From Deinococcus sp. Leaf326 (GTDB lineage: Bacteria; Deinococcota; Deinococci; Deinococcales; Deinococcaceae), in the NCBI RefSeq assembly GCF_001424185.1, contig NZ_LMOM01000061.1:1-7052 (forward strand): DNA of 7,052 nt, given 5' to 3'. Below the pieces are notes generated by a model that was not told the DNA's origin, did no database searches, and saw only the letters and a program-made list of their open reading frames with translations. Of this stretch, positions 1-6,938 are shown piece after piece. Each line of letters opens with the position of its first letter. Within the stretch, counting starts at the first letter, position 1. The translations under genes were made by a program, and so were the position numbers.

Positions 1-90
1 CAGACGTACATGCGCATCAAGTCGACGGTGGAGACCGCGCGGTTGCGCGGTCAGGACCCCGTTGATGTCCTGATCAGCCTGCGTCGCTAA
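1..90 (+). CDS. Transposase C-terminal fragment, IS66-like (partial, cut by window edge)
   Basis: The frame is open from base 1 to a TAA at 88-90 and encodes 29 residues. The tail contains the pattern KSTVETARLRGQDPVDVL. It resembles the end of IS66-family transposases, where a helix of the type RSxxxTARxxG is followed by a short hydrophobic helix. This is recognition from a very short piece; the catalytic DDE residues lie outside the window, so the family call is tentative. The gene points toward, and converges with, the minus-strand polymerase cluster. No convincing terminal inverted repeat could be identified after the stop, so the element's right end cannot be placed. It could also be the end of another DNA-binding protein. 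Confidence 0.45.
   Translation, partial: QTYMRIKSTVETARLRGQDPVDVLISLRR
33..52. repeat. Perfect 8-bp inverted repeat with GGTT loop inside the transposase tail
   Basis: GACCGCGC (33-40) and GCGCGGTC (45-52) are exact reverse complements separated by GGTT. It can form a very stable hairpin in either strand. It lies within coding sequence (codons for ETARLRG), so it may be an accident of GC-rich codons; no T-tract follows, so it is not a classical terminator. Confidence 0.5.
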
Positions 91-140
91 TCACGTACGG
101 GCAGTTGTTCAGATCAGCATTCGGGGCAGCGGCTTGAGCG

Positions 141-359
141 TTAGGCCTGCACGGTAGAACGCTCCTCGACCCGCCAGAGCAGGGGGTACTTCTCAGCGAC
201 GAAGACGCCCGGGTCTTGGCGTTCCCACAGCAGCACCTGGCCGACAGCTTCAACCACTGCGGCGCGCGCGGCATGCAGGGTATTGAAGGGGCCGAGCGTC
301 TGGACGACCTCGCCGGTCGCGAGATGCGTGGCGGTGGCGTAGATCTGAGACACGGCCAC
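141..359 (-). CDS. Small hypothetical protein, 72 aa, downstream of the polymerase
   Basis: I do not recognise this protein. It begins with GTG at 359 and stops with TAA at 143-141. The composition looks like a soluble protein: a likely beta hairpin (VSQIYATATHLATGEVVQTL), a likely alpha helix (HAARAAVVEAVGQVLLW) and a final hydrophobic stretch with two Trp in total. It has no signal peptide or membrane segment. It follows the polymerase stop by 66 bp on the same strand, in the same reading frame, so it is probably co-transcribed. No clear Shine-Dalgarno precedes the GTG. Reading upstream, the frame stays open for 22 codons back to the polymerase TAA, so the true start may lie further upstream at a non-ATG codon. 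Opposite-strand and other-frame ORFs here look like compositional shadows. Confidence 0.5.
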   Translation of the reverse strand: MAVSQIYATATHLATGEVVQTLGPFNTLHAARAAVVEAVGQVLLWERQDPGVFVAEKYPLLWRVEERSTVQA

Positions 360-425
360 AGGATAGGCGGCGGCATCAGGCTCAACGTGTTGCCATATGC
401 ACTTGAGCCATCTGCAATAGGGTGT

Positions 426-2696
426 TTATGGTGTCATTGGCGATGCGGTCGGGGCCCAGGTCGGGTGCATCTCCGTGAAGGGGCGGTCGAAGAGGCCGGG
501 CTGGGTGGAGGCGTCGAAGAGCTGCCCGAAGTCGCTTGGGGCCAGCCCCTTGCGTAGGCGGGTGGCGTAGGTGCCCACCAGGGCAGCGGTGTAATGTCCC
601 ACGTCATAGTCCCGCCCATCCGGGTTCACATCGAGGGGCGTCAAGCCCTGGCCCATGCGGTGGTAGAGACTGACTCGTTCCCCGGCCCGCCAACTCCAGC
701 CCAGGGCGTGCAGGGCTTCGTAGGTGGCCTCCCGGCGGCTGCCGCGCGTGGCCGCGTACTGCTCAGGCGACTTGGTCAGGCGCACCCGGCTTGCGACATC
801 CGCGTTAGTACACGCCCGCGTTTCTAGCGCGTGCTGGGTGTCGAGGAAGGCCTGGCGCACCCCAGGTACGTTGCCGGAGAGCAGGACCCGCAAGGCCTGC
901 TGGAGGAAGGCCCGGCCGTAGGCCTCAGTGCGGCTGGACTCGAAGGCCGCGCCTCGCAACTCCAGGCGGCCGTCATGGCGCAGGAGGGCGTAGTTCTTGA
1001 CCTCGTGGCTGAGCATGGCCTGGGCGCGGCCGTCGAACTCCAGGGTGACGCCGGCGGGCAGCGTGGCGTCCAGGTCGGCGATCAGGCGACGCTCGTCGGC
1101 CTCGGTCCAGCCTTCGGGGGTGGAGAAGAAGACGCCATCGGTGTCGGCTTCGATCAGGGTCATGCCACGTGTGCGGAGGGCTTCGACGACCTGAGCCAGG
1201 ACCTCTCGGCCACGGCGGGTGACCTGATCGGCGGCCGCGCGGTCCTGGAAGAGCGCGAGGCGGCCGGCGCCGAGGTACCCATAGCCGGAATTGACAACCA
1301 GCTTCATGGCGCTCTGCATGGCGTCGTGCTCGCCGGGGTCTCCCCTCCGGGCCGCAGCCTTGTGCTCCAGGCGCAGGGCAGTGAGGTGGTCCATGAGGTG
1401 CAGGAAGACGCCGAGGGGATCACTCCTGGGACCGATGCGATCTGCGCGAATCAGGCTGGGGTACATGCTGGCGATGTCGGCCTTCACCACACGCGGCAGG
1501 ACGCCCTCGGCATAGAGGTGAACGGTACCGCCCCGGTGAGGCTCATCCGAGCGCTCGGGGGGACCAGGGAGGGCTCTGCCCGCCTGAAGGTAGGCGCGGA
1601 CCAGCATGGGTTCGAGCATGCCGGTGGCGGTGCCCGCATAAGGCAACCGGTGGTAGGGACGTGGGGCCATCTTTGCCAGGGCAAAGGCGGGGGCCAGAAC
1701 ACGCCGGGCCAGCGCTTCGACCTCCTCGACGTCCTGCAGGGCGTACTTGCGGACGGTGGCGGGGTGGGTGCGGTAGGTCTCGGCGATCTGGGCGCCCTCG
1801 ATGTAGACCCGGTCCTCGGGGGCGATGCCGAAGAGCTGGGACACGACCTTCAGGCTGGCGCTGGGGAGATCGAGTCTCCGGACGGCGTCGATGGTATCGA
1901 CGATCTCGCGGCCGGCGCAGGCCCAGTGGGGGGTGGAGCGGCCGTCCTGGACCTTCCAGACCCCAGATGGCCCTCCGGAGCGCCCAAGATTCAAGGTCAG
2001 GCCATGCACTTGCGCCCGCCTGATCAGGAAGGGGAGGTCGAAGGCCATGATGTTGTGGTTTTCGAGAATGTCGGGGTCGCGGTCCTGGATCACCTGGAGC
2101 AGGGCCTGGATGAGGTCGGGTTCCTGGGCCGCGCGGCGGGCTTCCAGCACGCGCTCGAAGCCGCGGTTGTCGCGCACGGCGATCATGAAGATACGGCCGC
2201 TCTCCGGGCTGAGGCTGGTGGTCTCCAGGTCGAACTGGAGGCGGTGGGGATCATCGAAGCTCATGCCTTTGAAGTACGTGCGGCCCGACGTCATGAGGTA
2301 CTGCTCAGTGGGGCCGACCGTGTAATAGCCGGAGAGGTCGTACAGGCTGGTGATGGGGCGGCCGAGGCGCCCGGTGGCGCCGGTGAGGACGGCGCGCCGG
2401 AGGGCCTGACCGTCGCGGGCCGTGAGGAGGTAGCGCAGGCTCCCAGGTTCCCCGGGCAGCTCGCGGGCACTGAAGGGGGCGTGATTGTCGTGGGTGGCCA
2501 GGCGTGTGCCGAGGTGCTCGACATCGACGAGGTCGCGGGCGTAGAGCCAGGAGCGATAGCGCGTGCGTTCCAGGATGATCTGCTCCGCCTCGCGGCGCCA
2601 GACCAGGGCCCGGCCGGAGAGGTCGGCGTGAACGGACACGATGCCTGGGGTGGGATCGTGTCCGAAAAGCAGGGGGTCAGTAGGGGCGTGCGTCAC
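426..2696 (-). CDS. Family-B DNA polymerase with 3'-5' exonuclease, 756 aa
   Basis: Template-directed DNA polymerase with proofreading domain. An N-terminal region of about 150 residues has no motif I can name. The DnaQ-like exonuclease follows: Exo I D156/E158 (FDLET), Exo II N213 and D220 (ENHNIMAFD), Exo III Y318 and D322 (YALQD). The polymerase core has motif A D407-SMYPS, motif B K465-VVNSGYG, motif C D518-T-D520 and a K-Y element (EVKNY, 565-569). All expected catalytic acids are present, so it should be active. Length is near that of E. coli Pol II (783 aa). Residues 732-736, QPGLF, lie 20 residues from the C-terminus and resemble the beta-clamp-binding QLGLF of Pol II. The start is GTG at 2696 with only a weak ribosome-binding signal; it lies 91 bp after the stop of the upstream DUF2325-like pseudogene and probably belongs to the same operon. 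No LexA-type or Deinococcus radiation/desiccation-response palindrome was seen upstream. Confidence 0.94.
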   Translation of the reverse strand: MTHAPTDPLLFGHDPTPGIVSVHADLSGRALVWRREAEQIILERTRYRSWLYARDLVDVEHLGTRLATHDNHAPFSARELPGEPGSLRYLLTARDGQALRRAVLTGATGRLGRPITSLYDLSGYYTVGPTEQYLMTSGRTYFKGMSFDDPHRLQFDLETTSLSPESGRIFMIAVRDNRGFERVLEARRAAQEPDLIQALLQVIQDRDPDILENHNIMAFDLPFLIRRAQVHGLTLNLGRSGGPSGVWKVQDGRSTPHWACAGREIVDTIDAVRRLDLPSASLKVVSQLFGIAPEDRVYIEGAQIAETYRTHPATVRKYALQDVEEVEALARRVLAPAFALAKMAPRPYHRLPYAGTATGMLEPMLVRAYLQAGRALPGPPERSDEPHRGGTVHLYAEGVLPRVVKADIASMYPSLIRADRIGPRSDPLGVFLHLMDHLTALRLEHKAAARRGDPGEHDAMQSAMKLVVNSGYGYLGAGRLALFQDRAAADQVTRRGREVLAQVVEALRTRGMTLIEADTDGVFFSTPEGWTEADERRLIADLDATLPAGVTLEFDGRAQAMLSHEVKNYALLRHDGRLELRGAAFESSRTEAYGRAFLQQALRVLLSGNVPGVRQAFLDTQHALETRACTNADVASRVRLTKSPEQYAATRGSRREATYEALHALGWSWRAGERVSLYHRMGQGLTPLDVNPDGRDYDVGHYTAALVGTYATRLRKGLAPSDFGQLFDASTQPGLFDRPFTEMHPTWAPTASPMTP

Positions 2697-2787
2697 GGGC
2701 GGGCTTCAGGGTACGCCGGTCCTGGGCTGGTGTTCGTCTCTCGGGCCGGGTTTAAGACGCGCGGGCGGTGAGCTGGACGCTGACCTG

Positions 2788-4763
2788 CTAGAGGATCTGC
2801 CAGGCGACGCTGCTGGGGTTGAGGCCGCCGGGGTGCATGACGTAGGGCACCCCTTTTGCCCGTGCGACATCGCGTAAACCGTTGTGGGCATGACCCATCC
2901 AGCGGATGGCGAGAATGACGACGGCGGTCTGGTCGGTGACGCGGCTGTGAGCGTGTGTCCCGTGGTCGTATTCCGCAGAGCCGATCCAGTCGAGGCGGGC
3001 GAGGCCCAGGGCGTCGACAAGGGCCTGGTGATGTGCGGGGTAGGGCACACCACCGATGAGGGTGAGGGCGCGGCCTTCGAGGAGGGCCCGTGCTTCCTGG
3101 ACGTGTTGGAGGTGGAGGGGGGCAGCGGGCTGCGGTTTAGGGCTTGGGAGGGCAGGACTCGTCTCAGGCGTGGGCTCGGGCGCTGGGGGCGTCACAGAGG
3201 TGGGTGCGGGGGCGGCCTCCTCATGTTCCGCTGGGGTGGGCTGTTCCTCGGTGCTGGCGTGCTGCTGGAGGCGGTCACGGATCTGAAACCAGAGGTATAC
3301 AGCGTTTTCATTCTCCTGTGGCGTCTGGGGACTGGCCCGGAGGGGACCGAGGGAGCGGAGGCTGTCCTCGAACTCCTGGTGCAGCGGGAGGCGCAGGTTG
3401 AGGGCGCGGAGGCAGGCGCGGAGGTGGCCGGCGAATTCGCGCACGAGGAAGAGGGCCATCTGGTGGTCTGGGGTGTCCAGCCCGAGGGCCCTTGTCCTGG
3501 GGAGGAAGTCGAGGGCGGCGACGAACTGAGTGAGGGCGTGGTCCAGGTGGGTGTTCGGATTCCGATGGAGGAGAAATTCCTTCCAGCCCCAGAGTGGATC
3601 GATGCCGGTGAGCGTGGTGGCCATCTGGAGGATAGGCGAGAGACCCATGCCTGGGGCACGGGAGGTTTGGGCGAGGTGCGCGCAGGTACTGAGCATGAGG
3701 CGCAGGCGGAGGGCCTGATCCTGGTGCGGGTCGACGCCGTCGACCAGGTGTCGGTCGAGATGATCGAAGGTTTCCCAGAGGAGGCGCTCGCCTTCATGCT
3801 CGACGCCGGGGAGATCGGCCAGCTGGAGGTGATGCATCCGCCGGAGCATGCCGAGGGCCTGGAGGTAGGCGAGGTCGCGTTCTTGACGTTGCAGCACGGT
3901 CCCGACGCGTAATGCGGGAACGCGGATGCGGCCGAGTTCCTGATGAATGGCCTGGAGATGCCCCTGCAGGAGGCGGGTGACGTGTGGGGAGGTGCGGCCT
4001 GGGCATGGATGTCGCGTGCGGCCAGGAGGCATCTCGTGGCGTAGGTGAGGGGGACGGTCACGGGTTGGTCGGTGTAACGGTCGCGAGCGTTGAGGTGCAG
4101 GAGGAAGATCAGGGCGGCCTGCTCAGTGGAGTGCAGGTCAGGGGTCAGGAGGGCCTTGAGCGCCTGCTCGCGGGGTTGTCGTGCGGGGTCCTGGGTGGGG
4201 TCGGGGAGGAGCGTAAGGAGATCGGGGTGGGTGGGGTCTTGGAGGCGTTCAGGGCGGTGATAGAGGGTCCAGAAGAGGCTGGCTTCGTGGAAGAGGCTGG
4301 GGAGAGGGACGTGCAGTTCTTGGGCGCGGTCGAGGAGGAAGGCGGCGACGTGGTGGAGTTCGTCCTGATGGTAAGGACTGCCGATGACCTGGCCACTGAG
4401 GAGGGCGAGGGCGATGGTGTTGAGGTTTTCCTGAAAGGGCTGACCGATGGGATGGAAGTGGTGGAAGGTGGCGGCGAGATCCTGGGTGATGGTGATGGTG
4501 CGGCGTTGGAGGTCTTGGGCGTGATTGATGGTGTGAATGCCGAGGAGGAGGAGGTGACCGGTGAGGAAGATGGTGTGGCGTTGTTCTGGGGTGGCGTAGA
4601 AGGTGGCGTCGTCAGGGAGGTCGTCGGGGTCCTGGGTGGTGAGGGCGTACTGGAGGGCCTCGAGGTAGGTGGTGAGGGTCTGGATGTGATCGGTCCAGCC
4701 GTCCTGGGTGGGATGGTTGTGGTGGGGGAAGGTCAGGATGTCGGTGGGTTGGGGAAGAGTCAT
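2788..4763 (-). pseudogene. Second DUF2325-like gene, disrupted by a one-base frameshift and a premature TAG
   Basis: This is a tandem paralogue of the intact gene at 4819-6720. From ATG 4763 the first frame matches the paralogue through LLAARDIH (near 4010); the match then continues one frame over, from TSPHVTRLLQGHLQAIHQELG, to the TAG at 2790-2788. Aligning the two genes places a one-base loss between about 3993 and 4004. No classical slippery heptamer is visible there, so decay or a sequence error is more likely than programmed frameshifting. Restored, it would encode about 658 residues: a helical His-rich N-terminal part, a Pro/Glu/Ala-rich linker, and a DUF2325-like C-terminal domain containing LIGGV, HGTHAHSR, GHAHNGLRD and HPGG. 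Homology to the paralogue continues past the TAG (CAG in the other copy) for 11 codons to a TAA at 2754-2752. An automatic annotation would probably call a false 414-aa gene starting at ATG 4032. The 3' part might still be translated. Confidence 0.85.
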
Positions 4764-4766
4764 ATC

Positions 4767-4790
4767 TGGAGTGTGCGTGCACTTGGGGTG
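4767..4790 (-). repeat. 24-nt leader repeat upstream of the second DUF2325-like gene (copy 2)
   Basis: Read on the minus strand, a 24-nt block with core CACCCCAAGT then GCACGCACACTCCA ends three bases before ATG 4763. The same block with a single mismatch lies three bases before the start of the intact paralogue (6747-6724). It was probably duplicated with the gene. No Shine-Dalgarno sequence is visible inside it. It lies in the 55-bp gap after the upstream gene's stop, where no separate promoter was recognised. Confidence 0.75.
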
Positions 4791-4818
4791 ACGCGTGAGG
4801 GGTCGGGCAGAGGCCCGG

Positions 4819-6720
4819 TTACGTGGAGGCGTGCGCGAGGAGCTGGGTGCTGGCCTGCTGGAGGATCTGCCAGGCGACACTGCTGGGGTTAAGGCCTCCC
4901 GGGTGCATGACGTAAGGCACGCCCTTGGCTTTCGCTACATCGCGCAGGCCGTTGTGGGCATGACCCATCCAGCGGATGGCGAGGATAACGACGGCCGTCT
5001 GATCGGTGACGCGGCTGTGGGCATGGGTGCCGTGGTTGTACTCATCGGCGCCAATCCACTCCAGATCGGCGAGCCCCAGGGCGTCGACGAGGGCTTGGTG
5101 GTGTGCGGGGTCGGGGACGCCGCCGATGAGGGTGAGGGCGCGGCCCTCGACGAGCGCCCGTGCTGCCTGTACGTGATGAGGCAGTGGGGCGTGTTTTGCT
5201 GCCACTGGGGCTTCCTTGGGTGGAAGCGGCAGGACGAGTTCGGGATCTTGTGGTGCGGGGACATCAGGGTGTGTTGAGGTGCCACGGGTTTGACGCTGCT
5301 GGGTCTGCTGCTCGATGAAGCGTTGGAAGCGCTGATTCGTGCTGGGGTACTCGTGTTCGGAGAACGCACTGCCGCGAAAGGGACCGTAGGGGGTCAGGAG
5401 CTGCTCGACTTCCTGATGGTGGGGCAGTCGGAGCTGGGCGATGCGTAAGCAGGCTTGCAGGTGCCCGATGAATTCGTGTATGAGCTTGTGCCATTCGGCG
5501 TTCTGCTCAGGGGTGTCGGTGAGCGGGTCAGGCTTGAAATAGAGCAACAGCATGACGGTGTGTAAGGCCGGGAGGAGAAGGAGGTGGGTGGGCTTGGGAG
5601 TGTGGAAGTTCTGCCAGGCCCAGAGGGGGTCGGTGTGGCTGAGTTGTGCGGCGATCTCGATGAGGGGTGGGAGGGCCATGCCCGGGGCGCGGTGGGTAGA
5701 GGCGAGGGCGGCGGGGGCGGTGAGCAAAAGCTGGAGCCGGCGGAAGGGTTGCGTGGTGGGGTCGCGGCCCTGGGTGAGCTCCTGGTCGAAATCGTCGAAG
5801 AGGGACCAGAGGACCTGTTGCAGTTCGGCGACCACGGGTGGCGTGGGGGCGGACTGCTGATAGTGCATGTCGCGCAGGTGGATCAGGAGTCGCTCGGCGG
5901 CCGCCTGGCGTTGGGCACGGAGGACCAGGGCACCCGGGCGGAGACCGGGAAGGCGTTCGGTGCCGAGGTCTTGCTGGATGGCCTTGAGGTGGGTCCAGAG
6001 GGCCTTGGTGTGCTGGGGGGAGGTGTGGTGCTCGGTGTGGATGTCTCGAGCGGCAAGGAGGGCGTAGGCGGTGCTGTCGAGGGGGTCGTGGAGGGCGAAG
6101 TTGGTGATGCGGTCGCGGGCGTTGCAGGTGAGGAGGATCAGGGCGGCGTATTGCTCGTGCTTGAGCGTGCTGGCGCCCAGGAGGTACAGGAGGTCTTGCT
6201 CACGAGGTTGGCGGGTGGACTCGAGGGTGAGGGGTGGGCGGAGGCGCTCGAGGGTGGGATGAAGGGGGTTGTGGATGATGGGTGGCCGGGTGTATGCCTG
6301 CCAGAAGGCCGTGCCTTCGGCCATGGTGGTGGGGAGGGGCCGGTGCCAGTCTTGGGCGGTGTCGAGCAGGAGGGCAGCGGTGTGGTGGAGCTGGACGGAG
6401 GTGAGGGCAACGCCGAGGGGGCGATCGGTGAGGGGGCGAGTGTGGGTGCTGATGGCGGTGCTGAGGGGGATGCCGAAGGTGGGGTGGAGTTCAACGAGGG
6501 TGGCGGCGAGGTCTTGAGCGTGGTGGAGGAGTTCGGGGTCGGTGGCTTTAGGGTTGAGGAGGTTGAGGGTGAGGAGGTAGAGGTGGGCGGCGAGGAGGAT
6601 GTCCTGGCGTTGGGTGGACGTGGCTTTCTGGGTGACGAGGTCTTGGGGTGGGGCGTTGTGGAGGATGACGTGTTCGAGGTGTTGGAGGTAGGTGGTGATG
6701 TGGGGGAGAGGGATGGGCAT
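4819..6720 (-). CDS. Intact DUF2325-like protein with long helical His-rich N-terminal region, 633 aa
   Basis: Function unknown. Residues 1-475 look largely alpha-helical and Leu-rich and match no family I can name; 476-512 form a Pro-rich linker. Residues 528-620 resemble DUF2325, a small Rossmann-like domain: a beta strand and glycine turn (LTLIGGV), a strand TAVVILAI followed by MGHAHNGL, a helix, and VPYVMHPGGLNPSS, which parallels the family's conserved strand-His-helix and late glycine pattern. The protein has 47 histidines (7.4%), several of them in HGTHAHSR, GHAHN and VMHPGG, all kept in the paralogue, so metal or nucleotide binding is possible but unproven. No signal peptide or clear membrane segment is seen. 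ATG 6720 is chosen because the paralogue has the same leader and equivalent start; no Shine-Dalgarno is visible. It is the first gene of the presumed operon and ends 55 bp before its frameshifted copy. Confidence 0.82.
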   Translation of the reverse strand: MPIPLPHITTYLQHLEHVILHNAPPQDLVTQKATSTQRQDILLAAHLYLLTLNLLNPKATDPELLHHAQDLAATLVELHPTFGIPLSTAISTHTRPLTDRPLGVALTSVQLHHTAALLLDTAQDWHRPLPTTMAEGTAFWQAYTRPPIIHNPLHPTLERLRPPLTLESTRQPREQDLLYLLGASTLKHEQYAALILLTCNARDRITNFALHDPLDSTAYALLAARDIHTEHHTSPQHTKALWTHLKAIQQDLGTERLPGLRPGALVLRAQRQAAAERLLIHLRDMHYQQSAPTPPVVAELQQVLWSLFDDFDQELTQGRDPTTQPFRRLQLLLTAPAALASTHRAPGMALPPLIEIAAQLSHTDPLWAWQNFHTPKPTHLLLLPALHTVMLLLYFKPDPLTDTPEQNAEWHKLIHEFIGHLQACLRIAQLRLPHHQEVEQLLTPYGPFRGSAFSEHEYPSTNQRFQRFIEQQTQQRQTRGTSTHPDVPAPQDPELVLPLPPKEAPVAAKHAPLPHHVQAARALVEGRALTLIGGVPDPAHHQALVDALGLADLEWIGADEYNHGTHAHSRVTDQTAVVILAIRWMGHAHNGLRDVAKAKGVPYVMHPGGLNPSSVAWQILQQASTQLLAHAST

Positions 6721-6723
6721 GTA

Positions 6724-6747
6724 TGGAGTGTGCGTGTACTTGGGGTG
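6724..6747 (-). repeat. 24-nt leader repeat upstream of the intact DUF2325-like gene (copy 1)
   Basis: This block matches 4767-4790 at 23 of 24 positions (A in place of G on the minus strand) and also ends three bases before the ATG. It would lie in the 5' untranslated region if the promoter at 6765-6792 is used. It is either a relic of the gene duplication or a shared translation or regulatory element. The frame through it into the ATG is open in both copies (HPK-Y/C-THTP), so it could even encode a short N-terminal extension from a non-ATG start. Confidence 0.75.
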
Positions 6748-6764
6748 GCGTGCATGGGGATATG

Positions 6765-6792
6765 AGTATATTTATGGATATATGATAGTAAA
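6765..6792 (-). promoter_or_regulatory. Candidate sigma70-type promoter for the DUF2325-like/PolB operon
   Basis: On the minus strand, TTTACT (6792-6787; 4 of 6 to TTGACA) is separated by 16 bp from TATACT (6770-6765; 5 of 6 to TATAAT). It would start transcription near 6758, giving a leader of about 37 nt before ATG 6720. It sits in the AT-rich block directly upstream of the first gene, which supports it, but AT-rich DNA produces such matches by chance. Confidence 0.5.
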
Positions 6793-6856
6793 AGAGTAAG
6801 GAAAAATCACAGCTGTAGTAGAGCGATTTACACCTTCAGTTTTTGTTCTCTTGCAT

Positions 6857-6894
6857 ATGCCAGGGCTTACGCTAGACAGATGCTATACTGGCAT
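6857..6894. repeat. 7-bp inverted repeat (ATGCCAG...CTGGCAT) spanning an extended -10
   Basis: ATGCCAG (6857-6863) and CTGGCAT (6888-6894) are perfect inverted repeats separated by 24 bp. The right arm overlaps TGCTATACT (6881-6889), an extended -10 on the plus strand. The arrangement could be an operator over a rightward promoter. No good -35 and no downstream plus-strand gene are visible in the window, so the function is unproven. Confidence 0.4.
6881..6889 (+). promoter_or_regulatory. Possible extended -10 promoter element, rightward
   Basis: TGCTATACT matches the TGnTATAAT extended -10 form. There is no convincing -35 at 16-18 bp. Transcription from here would leave the window on the right, running into the convergent terminator hairpin; it would therefore produce a short or antisense RNA unless a gene lies beyond the edge. 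Confidence 0.25.
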
Positions 6895-6923
6895 CCCTAA
6901 TACACTCATCCTATACATCAATA

Positions 6924-6938
6924 GCTTACTTGGTAAGC
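6924..6938. repeat. 15-bp palindrome GCTTAC-TTG-GTAAGC
   Basis: Perfect 6-bp arms (6924-6929 and 6933-6938) flank a 3-bp centre. Such short palindromes are typical of repressor binding sites but may also be chance. It lies about 130 bp upstream of the presumed minus-strand promoter, too far for simple overlap repression. Confidence 0.4.

Noticed and set aside
831..2771. 646-codon plus-strand open frame opposite the polymerase
   Set aside because: Gly/Ala/Val/Glu/Asp-rich composition with no domain; it is the antisense shadow of a gene with unmistakable PolB motifs.
2788..4032. Stand-alone 414-aa gene starting at ATG 4032
   Set aside because: Its first 15 or so residues do not match the paralogue, while the upstream frame does; it is the 3' part of a frameshifted gene.
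3984..4892. 302-codon plus-strand open frame
   Set aside because: Same Gly/Glu/Val shadow composition, antisense to the pseudogene's 5' half.
6401..6500. G-quadruplex on the plus strand from several GGG/GGGGG runs
   Set aside because: Loops between runs are about 7-16 nt, longer than the canonical form; the G runs follow from the general skew.
6138..6755. 205-codon minus-strand frame starting at ATG 6755, only 9 nt after the -10 match, as a leaderless gene
   Set aside because: Ser/Thr/Pro low-complexity product; it overlaps the 633-aa gene out of frame and has no counterpart in the paralogue.
5584..6765. 393-codon plus-strand open frame opposite the intact DUF2325-like gene
   Set aside because: Extremely Gly/Val/Glu-rich, as expected from the G-rich template strand; the minus-strand frame has a paralogue conserved at protein level.
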